64,000 bases of DNA. Origin: Oreohelix idahoensis (lineage: Eukaryota > Mollusca > Gastropoda > Stylommatophora > Oreohelicidae). The notes beneath the pieces were generated by a model. It did not search any database, was not told the DNA's origin, and saw nothing but the letters and a program-made list of their open reading frames with translations. The translations under genes were made by a program, and so were the position numbers. Positions 30,601 to 41,928 of this stretch are shown here, piece by piece (the stretch's first letter is position 1; each line of letters begins with the position of its first letter). The stretch is taken from positions 1-64,000 of the forward strand of contig JAMPIV010016224.1 in assembly GCA_024509875.1 (NCBI GenBank). Reading direction: 5' to 3'.

Positions 30601-30747
30601 AATAGAGACAGATATACAAGAGACGAAGATGGCACGGAAAGACTGTCGCGTCGTGAGATGGAGTAAATAGAGATAATATGCCATTAAGGAAGAAGGCTTT
30701 GGTGAAAACGTGCTAGTTAAGAAGAGAGGCCTGACTTTTAAGATACT
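27660..30747. other. Unassigned DNA, about 3.1 kb
   Basis: No coding region, RNA gene or intact element is recognisable. It contains a GA microsatellite (about 29725-29746) and, at 28710-28790 on the minus strand, a stretch distantly similar to part of repeat P. Short open frames here show no domain and no conservation that I can judge. Confidence 0.4.
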
Positions 30748-32612
30748 GAGGGTGTGACGGTATTGCCTCCCCTGCTTTGCAGCTGTGGTCCAACAGTGGC
30801 CAAAACTCAAGAGTATCTAGTATGGGCTTCAAAGGTGTCTATACCTTCGCACAAGATTACTCTTAGCAGATTTGTAAATAGAAGGGTAATGACGCTTCTA
30901 TCTCAATTGAGTGTTCACAAGATATTCAGATAAGCGAAAACAGTGCTGCGTTGGCTGAGCACGTTAATTCTAGAATCTGCCGACAACTTTTGTGAAGAAT
31001 TAAGCAATGATTATTCTTAGCTCGTTTAGGCCCCCAACTCTGATTTACTCAGTGGAATTCTTATTATTCTTGTAAAGCTCTGTTTAGATTGTGTGTAGTA
31101 AATTGACTGAGACAAACATGCAGTACATTTAAAATGATTAAATAGAAGTTAAATTTGTAAATTTACAAATAACAAAGTTTAATAATCACTTAAGTTTTAA
31201 CAGTTTGAAAATAATAGAATAGTTTAACAGAAAAGATTCATCATTGATTGATGATAGAATTCTTATGAAGAAAGTTCATTTTGGCAGCTTATATATTGCA
31301 CTGAGCTGCCAGTGGTTGTTTCTGCTCCAGCTGGGTTGGTTCTTTTTACACTGCTCACACTCGTCGCTGGTCAAGGTTGTAGGGTGCAGCTCGTTCCTAG
31401 GAGTGTCAAGAAGAGTCTACAAAATTGGTTCCTCGTCTTAAAGCTTAGGCCACTGTTCCCTTCATGTTCCAGAGATAGTACTCTTCCACTCGTACCACCA
31501 CCAACAAGCCGATCCTGGCTCACAGACTTTATGCTCAGATGAATGAAGTTATGGCACTAGCCTTACACGTGTATTTGGGGTCGTTAATTTTAACTTTAAT
31601 TCCCTCTCTGACTTTGTGTGTCCAGTTTCCTCAGATATTCCGGTTTTCCTTATTTAAAATGATAGAGATTTCCTTGACTTTTTTTGTAAGTCCGTCAAGA
31701 TTCTCAAATAAAATGTGTCCAGTCTGATAAAATGGAATTCTGAATTCTAACTTCTGGCAAGTCTGGTGTCTTGGAAGCGTGAATCTCACAGTGAATTAAA
31801 ACTGTGAAAAGGTCAGGTTATATTCCTGTCCTACCCCCGCATCTGTTTGTGACGAAGCTAAGAAAAAGCTCCAATCAATTCAAACATGCTGGTTGGGAAG
31901 GGGGAGGGGGGGGGGGATTTAAAAATATTCCTGACATGTAAAAATTTTGAACATAATGTAGAGGTCAAGTCTTTCGTATATGTTATGAAAACACCTGATC
32001 CCCGGCAGGCGAACTCACCAACACATCTGTAACCTCATACGACAATGTGTTTCAGATATAACAATTTTACTACTTTATCAGAAAGTAAACTATTCGCAGA
32101 CGGGTAATCTCGTTATCTGTCCCGCGCTTTGGCCTTTATCAGCGATTCAGGCAAACACGCTGGTGATTGTAGGGCTGAGTCCGCTGGGAGGACAACATTA
32201 GACAATCTTTGAAGGATCGAGGACTAGAATGGAACCAGGCCAGGAGGAAGACATCCGATAGGATAGTCTGGCGCTCTCTCTTCCAAACCTCTACACCTCA
32301 CGGTAGAAGGGGAACGACTAAGTAAGTAAGATTGTAGGGCTAATTTGTAGCGGCCAAGCTTTGGTACACAAGAATTACCAACTTGCCTGACGTTCAATAT
32401 TACCTCGGCCACTCCTTGCAAATGTGATGTGTTTATCATCAAGGAGTGTCAAATGTTTGAACAAACGAACTCTCTGCTACATAGCATACAGAAAGAAAAG
32501 GGTGCGACCATGGAAAATCACGCAAATAAAATCAGTACAAAAATTGTAACTGATTACTGCCGTAGTGAAAGAGATCGGAAAAAGGTCGCCCCAAAAATCC
32601 ATCTTGTGACAG
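30748..32612 (-). repeat. Dispersed repeat P, inverted copy lacking the intron-like segment
   Basis: The reverse complement follows the plus-strand copy at 53495-56022 from a GGGGCGACC block to GCAATACCGTCACAC. At the junction 31507/31508 it skips the 676 bp present at 54594-55269. No protein frame is conserved among P copies, so the repeat looks noncoding. A truncated RTE LINE with its own target-site duplication interrupts it at 32177-32329. I see no poly-A tail and no flanking duplication of P itself. Confidence 0.8.
32177..32329 (+). mobile_element. 5'-truncated RTE LINE copy
   Basis: These 153 bp match the last part of the RTE LINE ORF (minus strand of 12216-12365), ending in the same ACTAAGTAAGTAA tail. 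GATTGTAGGGCT flanks it at 32165-32176 and 32330-32341, a 12-bp target-site duplication. It inserted into the inverted P copy. Confidence 0.92.
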
Positions 32613-34413
32613 AGAGAAGTAAAGCAAACGTATACTTCACTGGAGTTATCTGTCTCTGCAGAATTCTGAATAGTGAGTTCCAGATCACTAGCTACTTTCT
32701 TCCCCCAACATTCCGAATGAGTAAATTGTAAGTAACAGATGTGATGATAGTATATTATTATATCCATACCTAAAGGTCTTTTATATTTGGACATGCGCCC
32801 TAATATAACCGACTAGGTTGAACGGGACGCGTCTCGCCAAAACGAGGCAACTTTTAAAAAAAATAAATAAATATGATGATAGCCTCCATTTAGCATAAAA
32901 GGAAATAACACCTGTATGCATGTGGGAGTGATTTTGAAGGAGAGTGACAGATTGGATGAATGAAAGAATAAAAGATATAGATAATATCTATGATGTATGA
33001 TAGTCTACGAGTTCGAATGGAACTGCCTCTCCTCGGGAAATAGTCTACTAGTAAACCCTAATGCAAAGAAAATTCTGCCAACTAAACAAGATATTTTCTG
33101 GACTATAAATTCTTTCTCAGAAATCCTACAAAAGGACTATGTAAAGTACATAAGGTTGAGAAAGGAGATTTGGTGTCCAGCCACATTAACTAAAATATCC
33201 CAACCCACTGTAAGTTAGTTTTATTGTGGCTCAGTCCCCAGTGTGTAGATTTATGTTTAAAAACAAAATACAGCCCAATTAAAAGTAACAAGAAAAATAA
33301 CAACAGACTCTGTTATGTTGGATTTTAAAAAGATAATAGATTCTGACTCTCTTAAAGATTTACAAATAAACAAAATAATGTGTGCTCTTGTGGTTAGAAA
33401 AAACTAACTATAGTCATCATGTGGACCAGGAGATCTCTTCTATTGTAGTTTTGCTGATAAGTATTATACTCAACTCTCAAAGGTCTTTAGTAGCTGCTGA
33501 GATGATTTTTGGTCTCTCTTGGTTTGGTCTGTCCCAGCACTGAGGTACAGTTAAACAGTTCTATGGTTTCAGAGGGTGGCAGAGTTTGCTTCCCTAGACT
33601 CAGTGCACATCACAAACACGGATGGAGTAAGTCAGCCCTGCTGAATACCTCTTCTGATTACTGGACTATGACTCATGTTAGAGTCACCTGGTATGACAGC
33701 CTAGAGTTGTACTCTGGTATGGGATGGTTGGGTATGGTAACCTGGTTGATAGGGTATGATTTGCTTTGGTATAGTAACCTGGTTGATAGGGTAAGGTTGG
33801 TAGGGGTAACCTTTTCTACCGTGGACTCGTAACCTGGTTTAGTACCTGGTTGGACTGGATTATTAAACATTTGAAGTCCCATTAGTGGTGTTTCAAGAGA
33901 AATCATCTCCTGTGACTGCTGAGAGATAAGCGTCCATCAGAAATACAATTAAAACATTCCATAACAACGTATTATCTAGTATCTATGAAATGCTCATACT
34001 TAACTGACATTATAAGCGTTTCTGGAGCTCTCAACCTCTCTCTGGCTGTCTGCTTATTTACAGCAGTGGTTTTCCATATGTGGGCATCGAATTTCACAAA
34101 CTGTGATGATTGGGACTGTGGTCATAAAATGTTTGAGAACCACTGGTTCACATTGTGCCTGTAGATCAGTATATCAACTTTTGGGGTCATTGTCACCAAT
34201 GGTTAGAGAACCACTGTGTTATAGTTTTCCGTGCTGTAGTGAAACCTGTTGGGGTATCTTTGCTGCTGCTTGACAATCCCTGATTTATATTCTTGCTACT
34301 TGAGCAGTGAATCTATTTTAGGGTGTTCCTGGTCTCAAAGGCTAAGAACCATTGGCTTCCAGAGTCAGTTGAATTATTACATTCATACAAATGGCTGCAA
34401 TGCTGTTGCCTAT
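32613..34413. other. Unassigned DNA, about 1.8 kb
   Basis: No gene is recognised. Around 33735-33840 a GGTAACCTGGTTGATAGGG phrase occurs twice, about 40 bp apart. AGAACCACTG-like phrases recur at 34135, 34205 and 34345 without a convincing element boundary. Confidence 0.4.
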
Positions 34414-34877
34414 TGTTACGCACAAATAATTACTTTTTTCCAAAGTCTTTGTATGTTCGTTTTTCGTATGTATGATCATTATTTGACTGAAATGCATGTT
34501 ATATATATTTTATGGTCAAAGGGACAGAACCCGAAATATCGATACTACTATTTTTTATGGGTTTACCTCATCTTGTATAGAGACACGTTCGGTCTATAAT
34601 GTCTTGAACGAAGCGTGACCATATCTCCTTATTTGGTAGTATCAGTCAACTGTTGTAGATGTTTGAAACCTTTCTTAACGCTTCTGTTCATGTCCATAAA
34701 AGGCGCGACTGTGTAAGACTTTTATCTCGAATGTTCTTAGAATCGTCTTATTGTGAACAGCGACTCAGAGATTGTCGCTCTGCGCATGTCTCGACTGGGT
34801 TGTCGTTTTGTGGTTCCGCCCAGGTCGGGGAGTTGAGAAATGGACTGATTGCGAGCGGACGCGCCTTGCGTCTTGTG
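34414..34877 (+). repeat. 5' LTR of copy A, first part
   Basis: It starts TGTTACGCAC and matches 49001-49464 almost perfectly. It ends at the target-site duplication of the Tx1-like LINE; the LTR resumes at 41040. Confidence 0.95.
34863..34877. other. Left target-site duplication of the Tx1-like LINE
   Basis: GCCTTGCGTCTTGTG occurs here and at 41025-41039, and once only in the uninterrupted 3' LTR. Confidence 0.97.
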
Positions 34878-35012
34878 TTTTTCATTCTCGGACTTTGGTG
34901 CTTTTTTCTGGACTTTTGTGGTGGTTTAGTTTAGGCTTCGGCTTAAGCTAGCCTTTGTGACTTTTTTTTTCGTGCTTAATTTGGTTTCAGTACCAAGAAA
35001 AGAGATATAAGA

Positions 35013-36218
35013 ATGTCCGCACCTTTTGTGCCTGTGATCATGATCAATGCAGAAGAAGATCTAGAAGGAGGTATGCTCCATAGGCCAGGAACACTGGTTA
35101 TTACCATTACTGGGCCGCAGGCCAACAGGGCATCTTACTCCCTGATATCGAGTATTATGGCAGGACCGGCTGGCGTCGGAATGAGTGGCATAGCCACCTT
35201 GTATCGTTTTGAGGGGCCCTACAGATGGTACGCCACTCTGACAGCGGCGGCACAAATAAAACATTACCAAGGCCTGCATGGCAAGAGGTTCGAGTGGACC
35301 AACCCCCAGATGAGCATCTATATAGAGCATCTGGATAAAGAGAAGTCCAAAGGGACACTGAACTGGATGCCCCCCACTATAAAGCCAGAAGCGGTGAAGA
35401 GAATAGCGGCCGAAGTGTCGGGCGACAAAGATGTGGAGGTGAGCAGAATAAAAAATGCCCAGGATAAATGGCTCTTTTTATACCGGCCAACAGAACATCA
35501 AATACCGCACTTTGTGCACCTTAAGGCCGCAGAAGAGAAAATACTGAAGGTATGGGTGTCTCTACCCGGTAGACGAACCCAATGCACTATTTGCGGACTG
35601 GACACACACTGGGTTAGCCAGTGCCCAAGAAGGCGGGCGGCCCCAACTAAGGCCAAACAGACCAAAGAAGAAGAGGCAGTCGGGAACAAAACGCCGGCTG
35701 AGCAGAACAGGAGGAGTGAGTTCCTCGTGTCAGAGAGCGATGCACTTGAGTGCCACACTGCAGAGAGCCCTGAAGCAGATACAAGTAAGGAAGTTGACTT
35801 TATAGATGTGCTCTCTAGGAAGGGAGAGAAGAATAGGAAAAGACTGTTGCGCCAGACAACAGGGCCTGTTAAACCCAAAGAGGTGAAACGAAATAATAGT
35901 ACTTCTCCAAGCAAGCGCTCACCGAGCAAAGAGGATCTCCCCCCATCACCCAAGGTGACTGCAGAAGAGTCCTGTCATGAGGAGGCAGCGTTGACACCTG
36001 TTGTTGACGAACGAAGATCCCAGCCAAATAGCCCTGACAAATCACCAACTCAGTCATTTGTGTCGGGGGCCTTTAGATCGGATCCGGAAGTGCCAGGGGC
36101 ACTTCTAACACAAGACAGTATAAACGGTAACTGGGCGACCATGACTGAAGACGAGGCCATGGAGTCGATGACCACCCTGTACATAGATGGGCAAGAGTTT
36201 GAAGATGTGAGTGACTAA
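35013..36218 (+). CDS. ORF1 protein of the Tx1-like LINE
   Basis: This 401-residue frame follows the leader and has the position and make-up of an L1/Tx1-type ORF1, an RNA-binding protein packaging the LINE transcript. The N-terminal half (about residues 20-170) has short blocks such as GTLVITITGPQANRASY and WLFLYRPTEHQIPHFV and is probably a folded RNA-binding domain, though I cannot name it. A CCHC knuckle, CTICGLDTHWVSQC, lies near residue 190. The C-terminal half is polar and low complexity, rich in S, E, K and P, and likely disordered. The stop overlaps an ATG (TAATG), but the frame starting there has no domain. The gene looks intact. Confidence 0.85.
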   Translation: MSAPFVPVIMINAEEDLEGGMLHRPGTLVITITGPQANRASYSLISSIMAGPAGVGMSGIATLYRFEGPYRWYATLTAAAQIKHYQGLHGKRFEWTNPQMSIYIEHLDKEKSKGTLNWMPPTIKPEAVKRIAAEVSGDKDVEVSRIKNAQDKWLFLYRPTEHQIPHFVHLKAAEEKILKVWVSLPGRRTQCTICGLDTHWVSQCPRRRAAPTKAKQTKEEEAVGNKTPAEQNRRSEFLVSESDALECHTAESPEADTSKEVDFIDVLSRKGEKNRKRLLRQTTGPVKPKEVKRNNSTSPSKRSPSKEDLPPSPKVTAEESCHEEAALTPVVDERRSQPNSPDKSPTQSFVSGAFRSDPEVPGALLTQDSINGNWATMTEDEAMESMTTLYIDGQEFEDVSD

Positions 36219-36609
36219 TGAGCCTACACCTACAAGTCTTTCTTCCCGGCACTGGGGCCCAGTGCAAGAAGTTACTTCCAGACTTCAAGCAGGTGAGACG
36301 AGTGAGGACGAATGGTGCAGGTGAAGGCACGCCTGAGCTGCACCCCGAAGCTACCCTCCCCTTTGAGCCTGTTAGAAGCTTGAAAGATAGACTACCAGTG
36401 CGTGGGAAGATGTGCCCCCTCAAGTGGACCCAAGTGAAACTGTCCATAAAAATAAAAAATAAAAATGTATCTTATTACAGTAAAGTGTGCCAACACCCAT
36501 AGTTTAAGAGTGGTGTTAAAATGTATTATTAAGAGTTGTGTTTATGTAAATAGTGTTTATGTAAATAGTTTTTTGATAGTTAGCTTGTCCACAATACACA
36601 CACTTTAAC

Positions 36610-37470
36610 ATGCGCACAGTTTCATTTAAACAGTCAACTCCTCCCCCCCTTACTGGGGTGGAAATGTTAGGCGATGCAGTTTCATCTGCGTCCAGCCTAA
36701 ATTATCAGTGCGGAACGGATAGTCAGCCCCAGGTCACTATTCCGTCAATTAGTCATGTAACTAGGTCAACGGGTCAGCCCCTATGCACCCCCTCGACAAG
36801 AAATGCAAACATGAATGTGTCGAGTGACCTAGTTACGACAGAAAGCGGTCAGCCGAAAGGCACCGCTATGCTGTGCAAACCATGTGCAATAAATGACCGG
36901 ATTATCACTTTGCCCACTACAGTCTTTACAACTTATGATAAATTATCAACTAGCGTTTTATTGAGTAACCCACCTGTAGCGAGTAGCCAGCCTCAGAACA
37001 CTGCTCAGCTTTGTAACCCAAAAAAGACAGACGGTTCGCAAGGCCCCGTTTTGTCAAATAGTGTAGATATGGCAAGTGGCCACTCTGCCACTTTGCCATG
37101 TAGACAGGTTATAGGGAGTGGCCAACCTCAGCCTACCACTCCGACATGTAGTCTAGTGATAATATCTCTCAACATCAACGGTTTGAGAAATAAGCTGGAC
37201 CATGTAATCAAACTTATTAAAAGAGATAAACCTGATTTTCTGTTTTTGCAACAAACGGGAATTTTTTCTGACTATCATGCCGGTCAGATGGTATCTAGGT
37301 TAGGACTTAAACATGGCTGGTTCGCCTTGGGCACCAGTCATGGTAGCGGTGTAGCCACTCTACAAATCAATGAAGATTGGGAGACAGTACATTATAGAAC
37401 AGACAAGTGTGGCAGAATTGTTATAATTCAAATACAAAACAAGCACAACAAACATGACACACACACACAC
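36610..37470 (+). pseudogene. ORF2 N-terminus and endonuclease of the Tx1-like LINE
   Basis: About 180 residues of low-complexity sequence with recurring SGQPQ...LC phrases come before an APE-type endonuclease that starts VIISLNINGLRNKLDH. The next catalytic block reads PDFLFLQQTG, where the family normally has a glutamate (QET or QEx); here it is glutamine. The frame then breaks in a CA microsatellite at 37457-37470, and the endonuclease continues in another register from 37471 with NIYGPATK and ILGGDFNCIL. With a lost catalytic residue and a frame break, this copy is unlikely to be active. The start at 36610 is uncertain; an internal methionine at 36664 is possible. Confidence 0.82.
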
Positions 37471-40316
37471 TCATTAATATTTACGGCCCAGCGACGAAAA
37501 TTGACAGACTTAAGTTTTATGAAGGTTTACACGACATCCTAACGGAAAATTATAAGGGGACAAAAAAAATTTTAGGGGGGGATTTTAATTGTATTCTATC
37601 CGACCTTGACCGGTCTGGAGGCTTCACGAGAGCGCAGACACGAGAAAAGTCTTTACTTGTACGACAAGTTCAGGCTATGTTAGATGAACATGACCTTTCA
37701 GACATATACAGAAAAGTAGAACCAAACAAACGAATCTTTACATATTATGACAAGGCGAACCCACATTTTAGACTAGCTTCAAGATTAGATAGAATTTACA
37801 TCACTAGTGACTATAACATACACAAAATATACCATATAAAAAACACTCTTAAATTCACAGATCATCACGCAGTTTATACATCTTTAAGTACGGGACACAC
37901 GCATAAACAAGTAAAGAGATCCCCACATTGGAAATTTAACAACAGCCTACTTAAAAACACTTACTACACAGAACAAATAACACAATTGATACAAGGTTAC
38001 GCACAAGACATTCCCAATAATAACATTGCACAATATTGGGATATGTTAAAAAACACAATTAGAGATAGAACGCAGATTTTGGCTACACTTATTCACAAGA
38101 AGTTTAAAAAAGAGGAGGGGATTTTAGAAGAAGCAATTAGTTTAACCAAAAGTTTAGACAACACGAACCCTCACATCCAAATTTTAGAAGAGTGTTTAGA
38201 TCAATATAGACAGTATACCTACCAGGGAGCATTACTTAGGACAAAATTACACGCTATAACGCAGGAAATCCCTAGTAGGCAATATTTAGCAGTAGAGCAA
38301 AACATCCAACGCAGTAGACAGATTCATGAAATAACAGATATGAACGGACAGCAACAAACAGATAACACCAACATTAGTCACGCTTTCTTCCAATACTACA
38401 AAAAACTATATACTAGGGAAGAAACTGACGCAAATATACAACACAAGTTTCTACAATACACAAAACGCTTAAGTGATGAGGAAAGTGAAAGACTAGACCA
38501 ACCCCTAACTTTAGATAATTTGCAAGGGGCACTTAGTACTTTTCAAAAAGATAAAGCACCTGGGCCTGATGGGCTAACAGCAGAATTTTACAGGTTTTTC
38601 TTCCCATGTTTAGGCCCTATCTTAATTAAAGTGTTCGAAGAGGCTTTTCAAAAAGGGGAACTCCCGGATAGTTTAAATCAGTCATATATTACCCTGATCC
38701 CTAAAGACAGTAATGACAAAAAGTCAATTAAGAATTTTAGGCCTATCTCCCTTTTAAATGTTGATTATAAAATTCTAGCCAAGGCATTAACTCTGAAGCT
38801 TAAGCCACAAATGCACGCAATAATACATTCAGATCAACAATCTAGTGTGCATGGTAGAAACATTAGCAGACACACACATTTCATTAGAGACCTGATTACA
38901 TACACACATGATAGACAGTGCCAGAGTGCCATATTATCTTTAGACCAGGAAAAGGCATTTGATAGAGTATCACATGCCTTCCTACATAAATGTCTTAAAG
39001 CTAATAATATAGGGAAATACTTTAGATCATGGATAAAAATCCTATATAAAAAACCTGAAAGTAAAATATTGATTAATCACAGTTTAACTGAAACATTCAA
39101 ATTAACGCGAAGTGTTAGACAAGGTTGCCCTCTGTCGCCCTTGTTATATGTAATAACGTTAGAACCTGTGTTGGAAAGAATAAGACAAGACACAAATATC
39201 ACGGGGACTTTTGTCCCCGGTGCAGGGGAAAGAAAATTGTTGGCCTACGCCGATGATACGATATTCCTTCCAACAACAAAGGATTCTATTAAAAATATCT
39301 TAGAGGTTTTCACGGAGTTTGGACGCGCTAGCGAATCCAAACTAAATATTCAAAAATCTAGCATAATGGGAATAGGTAAATGGGGTAATAGGTCAGATTT
39401 CCCTTTTCAATTAACGGTAGTGAATAAAATTAAAATTTACGGAATTAACTTCTCTTTTAATCCTCAAGACCCCAATAAAGAAACATGGACAAAATTGATA
39501 GAGAAAATCCAAAATATGTTAGAAATTTACAAATATAAAACGGCTACCATTTTCGGAAGAAGTATTATAGTTAATTGTTTTATTATGCCACAAATAATAT
39601 ACATAGCAAACGTACAGATGGTACCTAAAAAGATTATAAAGGAAATAAATAAACTAATTAGGGCCTTTATTTTTAGGAACACTTGGCACAGTATTAAACA
39701 CACTACGTTAATACAACCTAAAAATAAAGGGGGGATAGCCTTACAAGACATCAACACTAAAATTAAAGCTTTAAGAATTAAATATATAGGGGAAGTAATA
39801 AAGAGCCCGGGTCTATACCCGCTGGCACACTATTATATTGGGTTAAGGCTATCAAGTTTTTGTAAATTAAATAATAATCAACCCCATTTTTTTGGGACAC
39901 CACCTCCTTTTTATGCAATATGTCTGAAAAATTTAGAGGGGAACAAACACTTAATAAAACAAGACACCAAACTTATATACAAACTTCTAGTTGCAACACA
40001 GGAAGCACCTATAAACACACGAAGAGGGTACAACCTCTTTATAACTGATTACACACAGAGTTTTACAAACATTCACGCAATAAACATTAAACCACAAGCA
40101 AAAGAAGTCACCTTCAGACTACTACATAGTTTAACACCGATTTCAAACAAATCATTATCAAAAGCAAACAAACCGGCACCCAAATGTAAATTATGCAGTG
40201 ACAACATTACAGAGACAGAAGACCACTTGTTTTACACATGTAATACAGTGGCCCCCACTTTAAACAAGTTAAGGAAAATAATAGCCCCACACTCACAACA
40301 GACACTTAATTTATAG
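37471..40316 (+). CDS. ORF2 endonuclease C-terminus and RT of the Tx1-like LINE
   Basis: After the CA repeat the frame stays open to 40316. It holds the rest of the endonuclease (NIYGP, GGDFNCIL, RLDRIYIT, TDHHAVY) and an RT of the L1/Tx1 type: KDKAPGPDGLTAEFYRFFF, NFRPISLLNVDYKILAKAL, SLDQEKAFDRVSH, RSVRQGCPLSPLLYVI and the catalytic LAYADDTIFL. Downstream are a conserved thumb/connection region (SKLNIQKSSIMGIGKW) and a C-terminal C-X2-C...H...C motif (CKLCSDNITETEDHLFYTC). The first methionine of this frame is at 37677, but homology begins at 37471. RT makes the LINE cDNA at the nicked target. Confidence 0.9.
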
Positions 40317-41024
40317 GGCAGTCACGATGACCACGTTGCCACAAATGACGAGACGAATAGAACTCAAGCTACTGACATTGTTAGCTGACTTTAGGTACCT
40401 GGTATGGACATGTAGGAACAGAGCGGTATACGACAATGGACATTATGACAGTACAATATTTACACAAATATACGAACGCATGACACAAAACATAACAGAA
40501 CAGATTTGAAACTCTTTTGTTGTTGTACAAATAAATATGTAATAACCTTTTTTTGACCCTTCGGTCGTTACACAAAGCAAGTAGCTTTGTAAATACGTTG
40601 TGTCTATAAACATCATGCAATGTAAATACTCCGTAACATATGTCCTCATTAATCATTCCATGGTAGGGGGTCACCACCCCTTTGTTGATGTACCATTAAT
40701 CATTTCATCATCCATGTTCAACTGTTTTCGTATATTGACTTGTAATATATTGGGGGGGGGGGGGGGGGTTTATCTTCGTTAGGTGATATTTTTATATATT
40801 TGGTATATTGTTTTGCTATTGACTTGTTGCAATGTTAGATTGGGGGAGGGAAGGGTGGGTGGGGGGGGGCGAGGTTGGGTTTTTTTTTTTTTTTTTTAAG
40901 GGGGGGGGTGGGAAGGGGAGAGAGGGGGGTTTCATTATCATGTGATATTTGTAAAACATTTGTAAATAACATTGTTATATCGACCTGAATAAAGGTATTT
41001 TAAAAAAAAAAAAAAAAAAAAAAA
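40317..41024 (+). other. 3' UTR of the Tx1-like LINE, with G-runs and A tail
   Basis: The region is noncoding. It contains a 17-base G run (40752-40768), further G-rich blocks (about 40844-40930) separated by a 17-base T run, an AATAAA signal at about 40988, and a 23-base A tail. The G-rich blocks could form G-quadruplexes on the sense strand. Confidence 0.8.
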
Positions 41025-41039
41025 GCCTTGCGTCTTGTG
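41025..41039. other. Right target-site duplication of the Tx1-like LINE
   Basis: GCCTTGCGTCTTGTG, identical to 34863-34877, directly after the A tail. Confidence 0.97.
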
Positions 41040-41910
41040 ATTCTCTGAGGGAAATACATTGTCTTTGTGAGTTAGTTAGCTAACTAGACTATTTCCCGGT
41101 ATTAGTCAAGCCTGCCTGGAGGCATATGTTCATGGTTGATTTTCCGAAATAAGGTAATTCCTCTTGTAACGAACTTTATGCTATCATCTAGAGGTTCGTC
41201 ATTTTGTCGCCTTTTTGCTCGCCTGTGTGATTCAAAATGGAGAGGTACTTTGACTAGGATTAAGTCACCGGTATCTTTATACCTGAACTAATTATATATA
41301 TATGGGTCGCTCTAGACCAACAAGACTATTGTCTGTGTTCCAGGATTCGTTATATCAGAGATCACGTCCAAGTCAGATGGTTAGACTTAGGAAGGTTATA
41401 AAGGTCGAGCTGACCTGTAATCCATGTATGCTACTCACGTGCAGACAGTAAACGGACGTATTGTATACATCTGATCTGCTAGCATCAGGAAGGAATAATT
41501 ATTATTGTCTATGAACATTAAGGATCTGCAGCTGACCACGGTTGCAGAAGTTATATGCATTATTTATCAAGCTTCGCTATGATATTTGTTTTCCATACAA
41601 CTATTGAGTATTGACTTCTACATGACTGTCAGTTAACATGAGTTTGAATGCTGCATTCGTTGTACCTATGCTGACAATAACATAAGTATCATGACTGTTT
41701 TGTGGCGTGCAATAAATGGTATAAACCTAAAGCGAAGTTACCATTTTTATGACTCTACACGTCATGTTGCCTGTGGTGTACCCTGAACTGTCCTACTGCA
41801 ACACACACACAGCAACAATCTAAACCAGATAAGACACCCACATCTTACATTGTAATACCTGGTGTCGATAGAGGTGGTAATTTGACGGCATCCTAATTCC
41901 ACCCTTATCA
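41040..41910 (+). repeat. 5' LTR of copy A, second part
   Basis: It continues the LTR to CCACCCTTATCA at 41910, inferred from the next primer-site-like TGG and from the similar CTTTATCA end of copy 3. A TATAAA box at 41397-41402 and AATAAA at 41711-41716 give a plausible U3-R-U5 order with a long R of about 300 nt. The last 27 bp (41884-41910) are missing from the 3' LTR. Confidence 0.85.
41397..41402 (+). promoter_or_regulatory. TATA box in the copy A 5' LTR
   Basis: TATAAAGG sits in the middle of the LTR and recurs at 49822-49827 in the 3' LTR. Transcription would start about 30 bp downstream. No expression evidence is available. Confidence 0.5.
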
Positions 41911-41915
41911 ATTCA

Positions 41916-41928
41916 TGGTGGCCAATAG
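41916..41928 (+). other. Putative primer-binding site of copy A
   Basis: TGGTGGCCAATAG begins five bases after the LTR end. A second TGG start, TGGTACCAACTC at 41940, is an alternative. Confidence 0.45.

Larger units (their letters stand above)
34878..41024 (+). mobile_element. Tx1/L1-like LINE, apparently full length
   Basis: This is a 6.1-kb non-LTR retrotransposon inserted into the 5' LTR of copy A. It has a 135-bp leader, ORF1 with a zinc knuckle, ORF2 with endonuclease and RT, a G-rich 3' UTR, and a 23-base A tail (41002-41024). A perfect 15-bp target-site duplication and the empty site in the 3' LTR at 49450-49464 prove the boundaries. Confidence 0.95.

Noticed and set aside
34064..34145. 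hAT-like miniature element with CAGTGGTT...AACCACTG ends
   Set aside because: The ends are only partly inverted, no 8-bp target duplication is present, and similar AGAACCACTG phrases recur nearby without a consistent unit.
36218..36502. A third LINE gene overlapping the ORF1 stop (TAATG)
   Set aside because: The 94-codon frame has no recognisable domain and ends well before ORF2; the overlap is probably chance.
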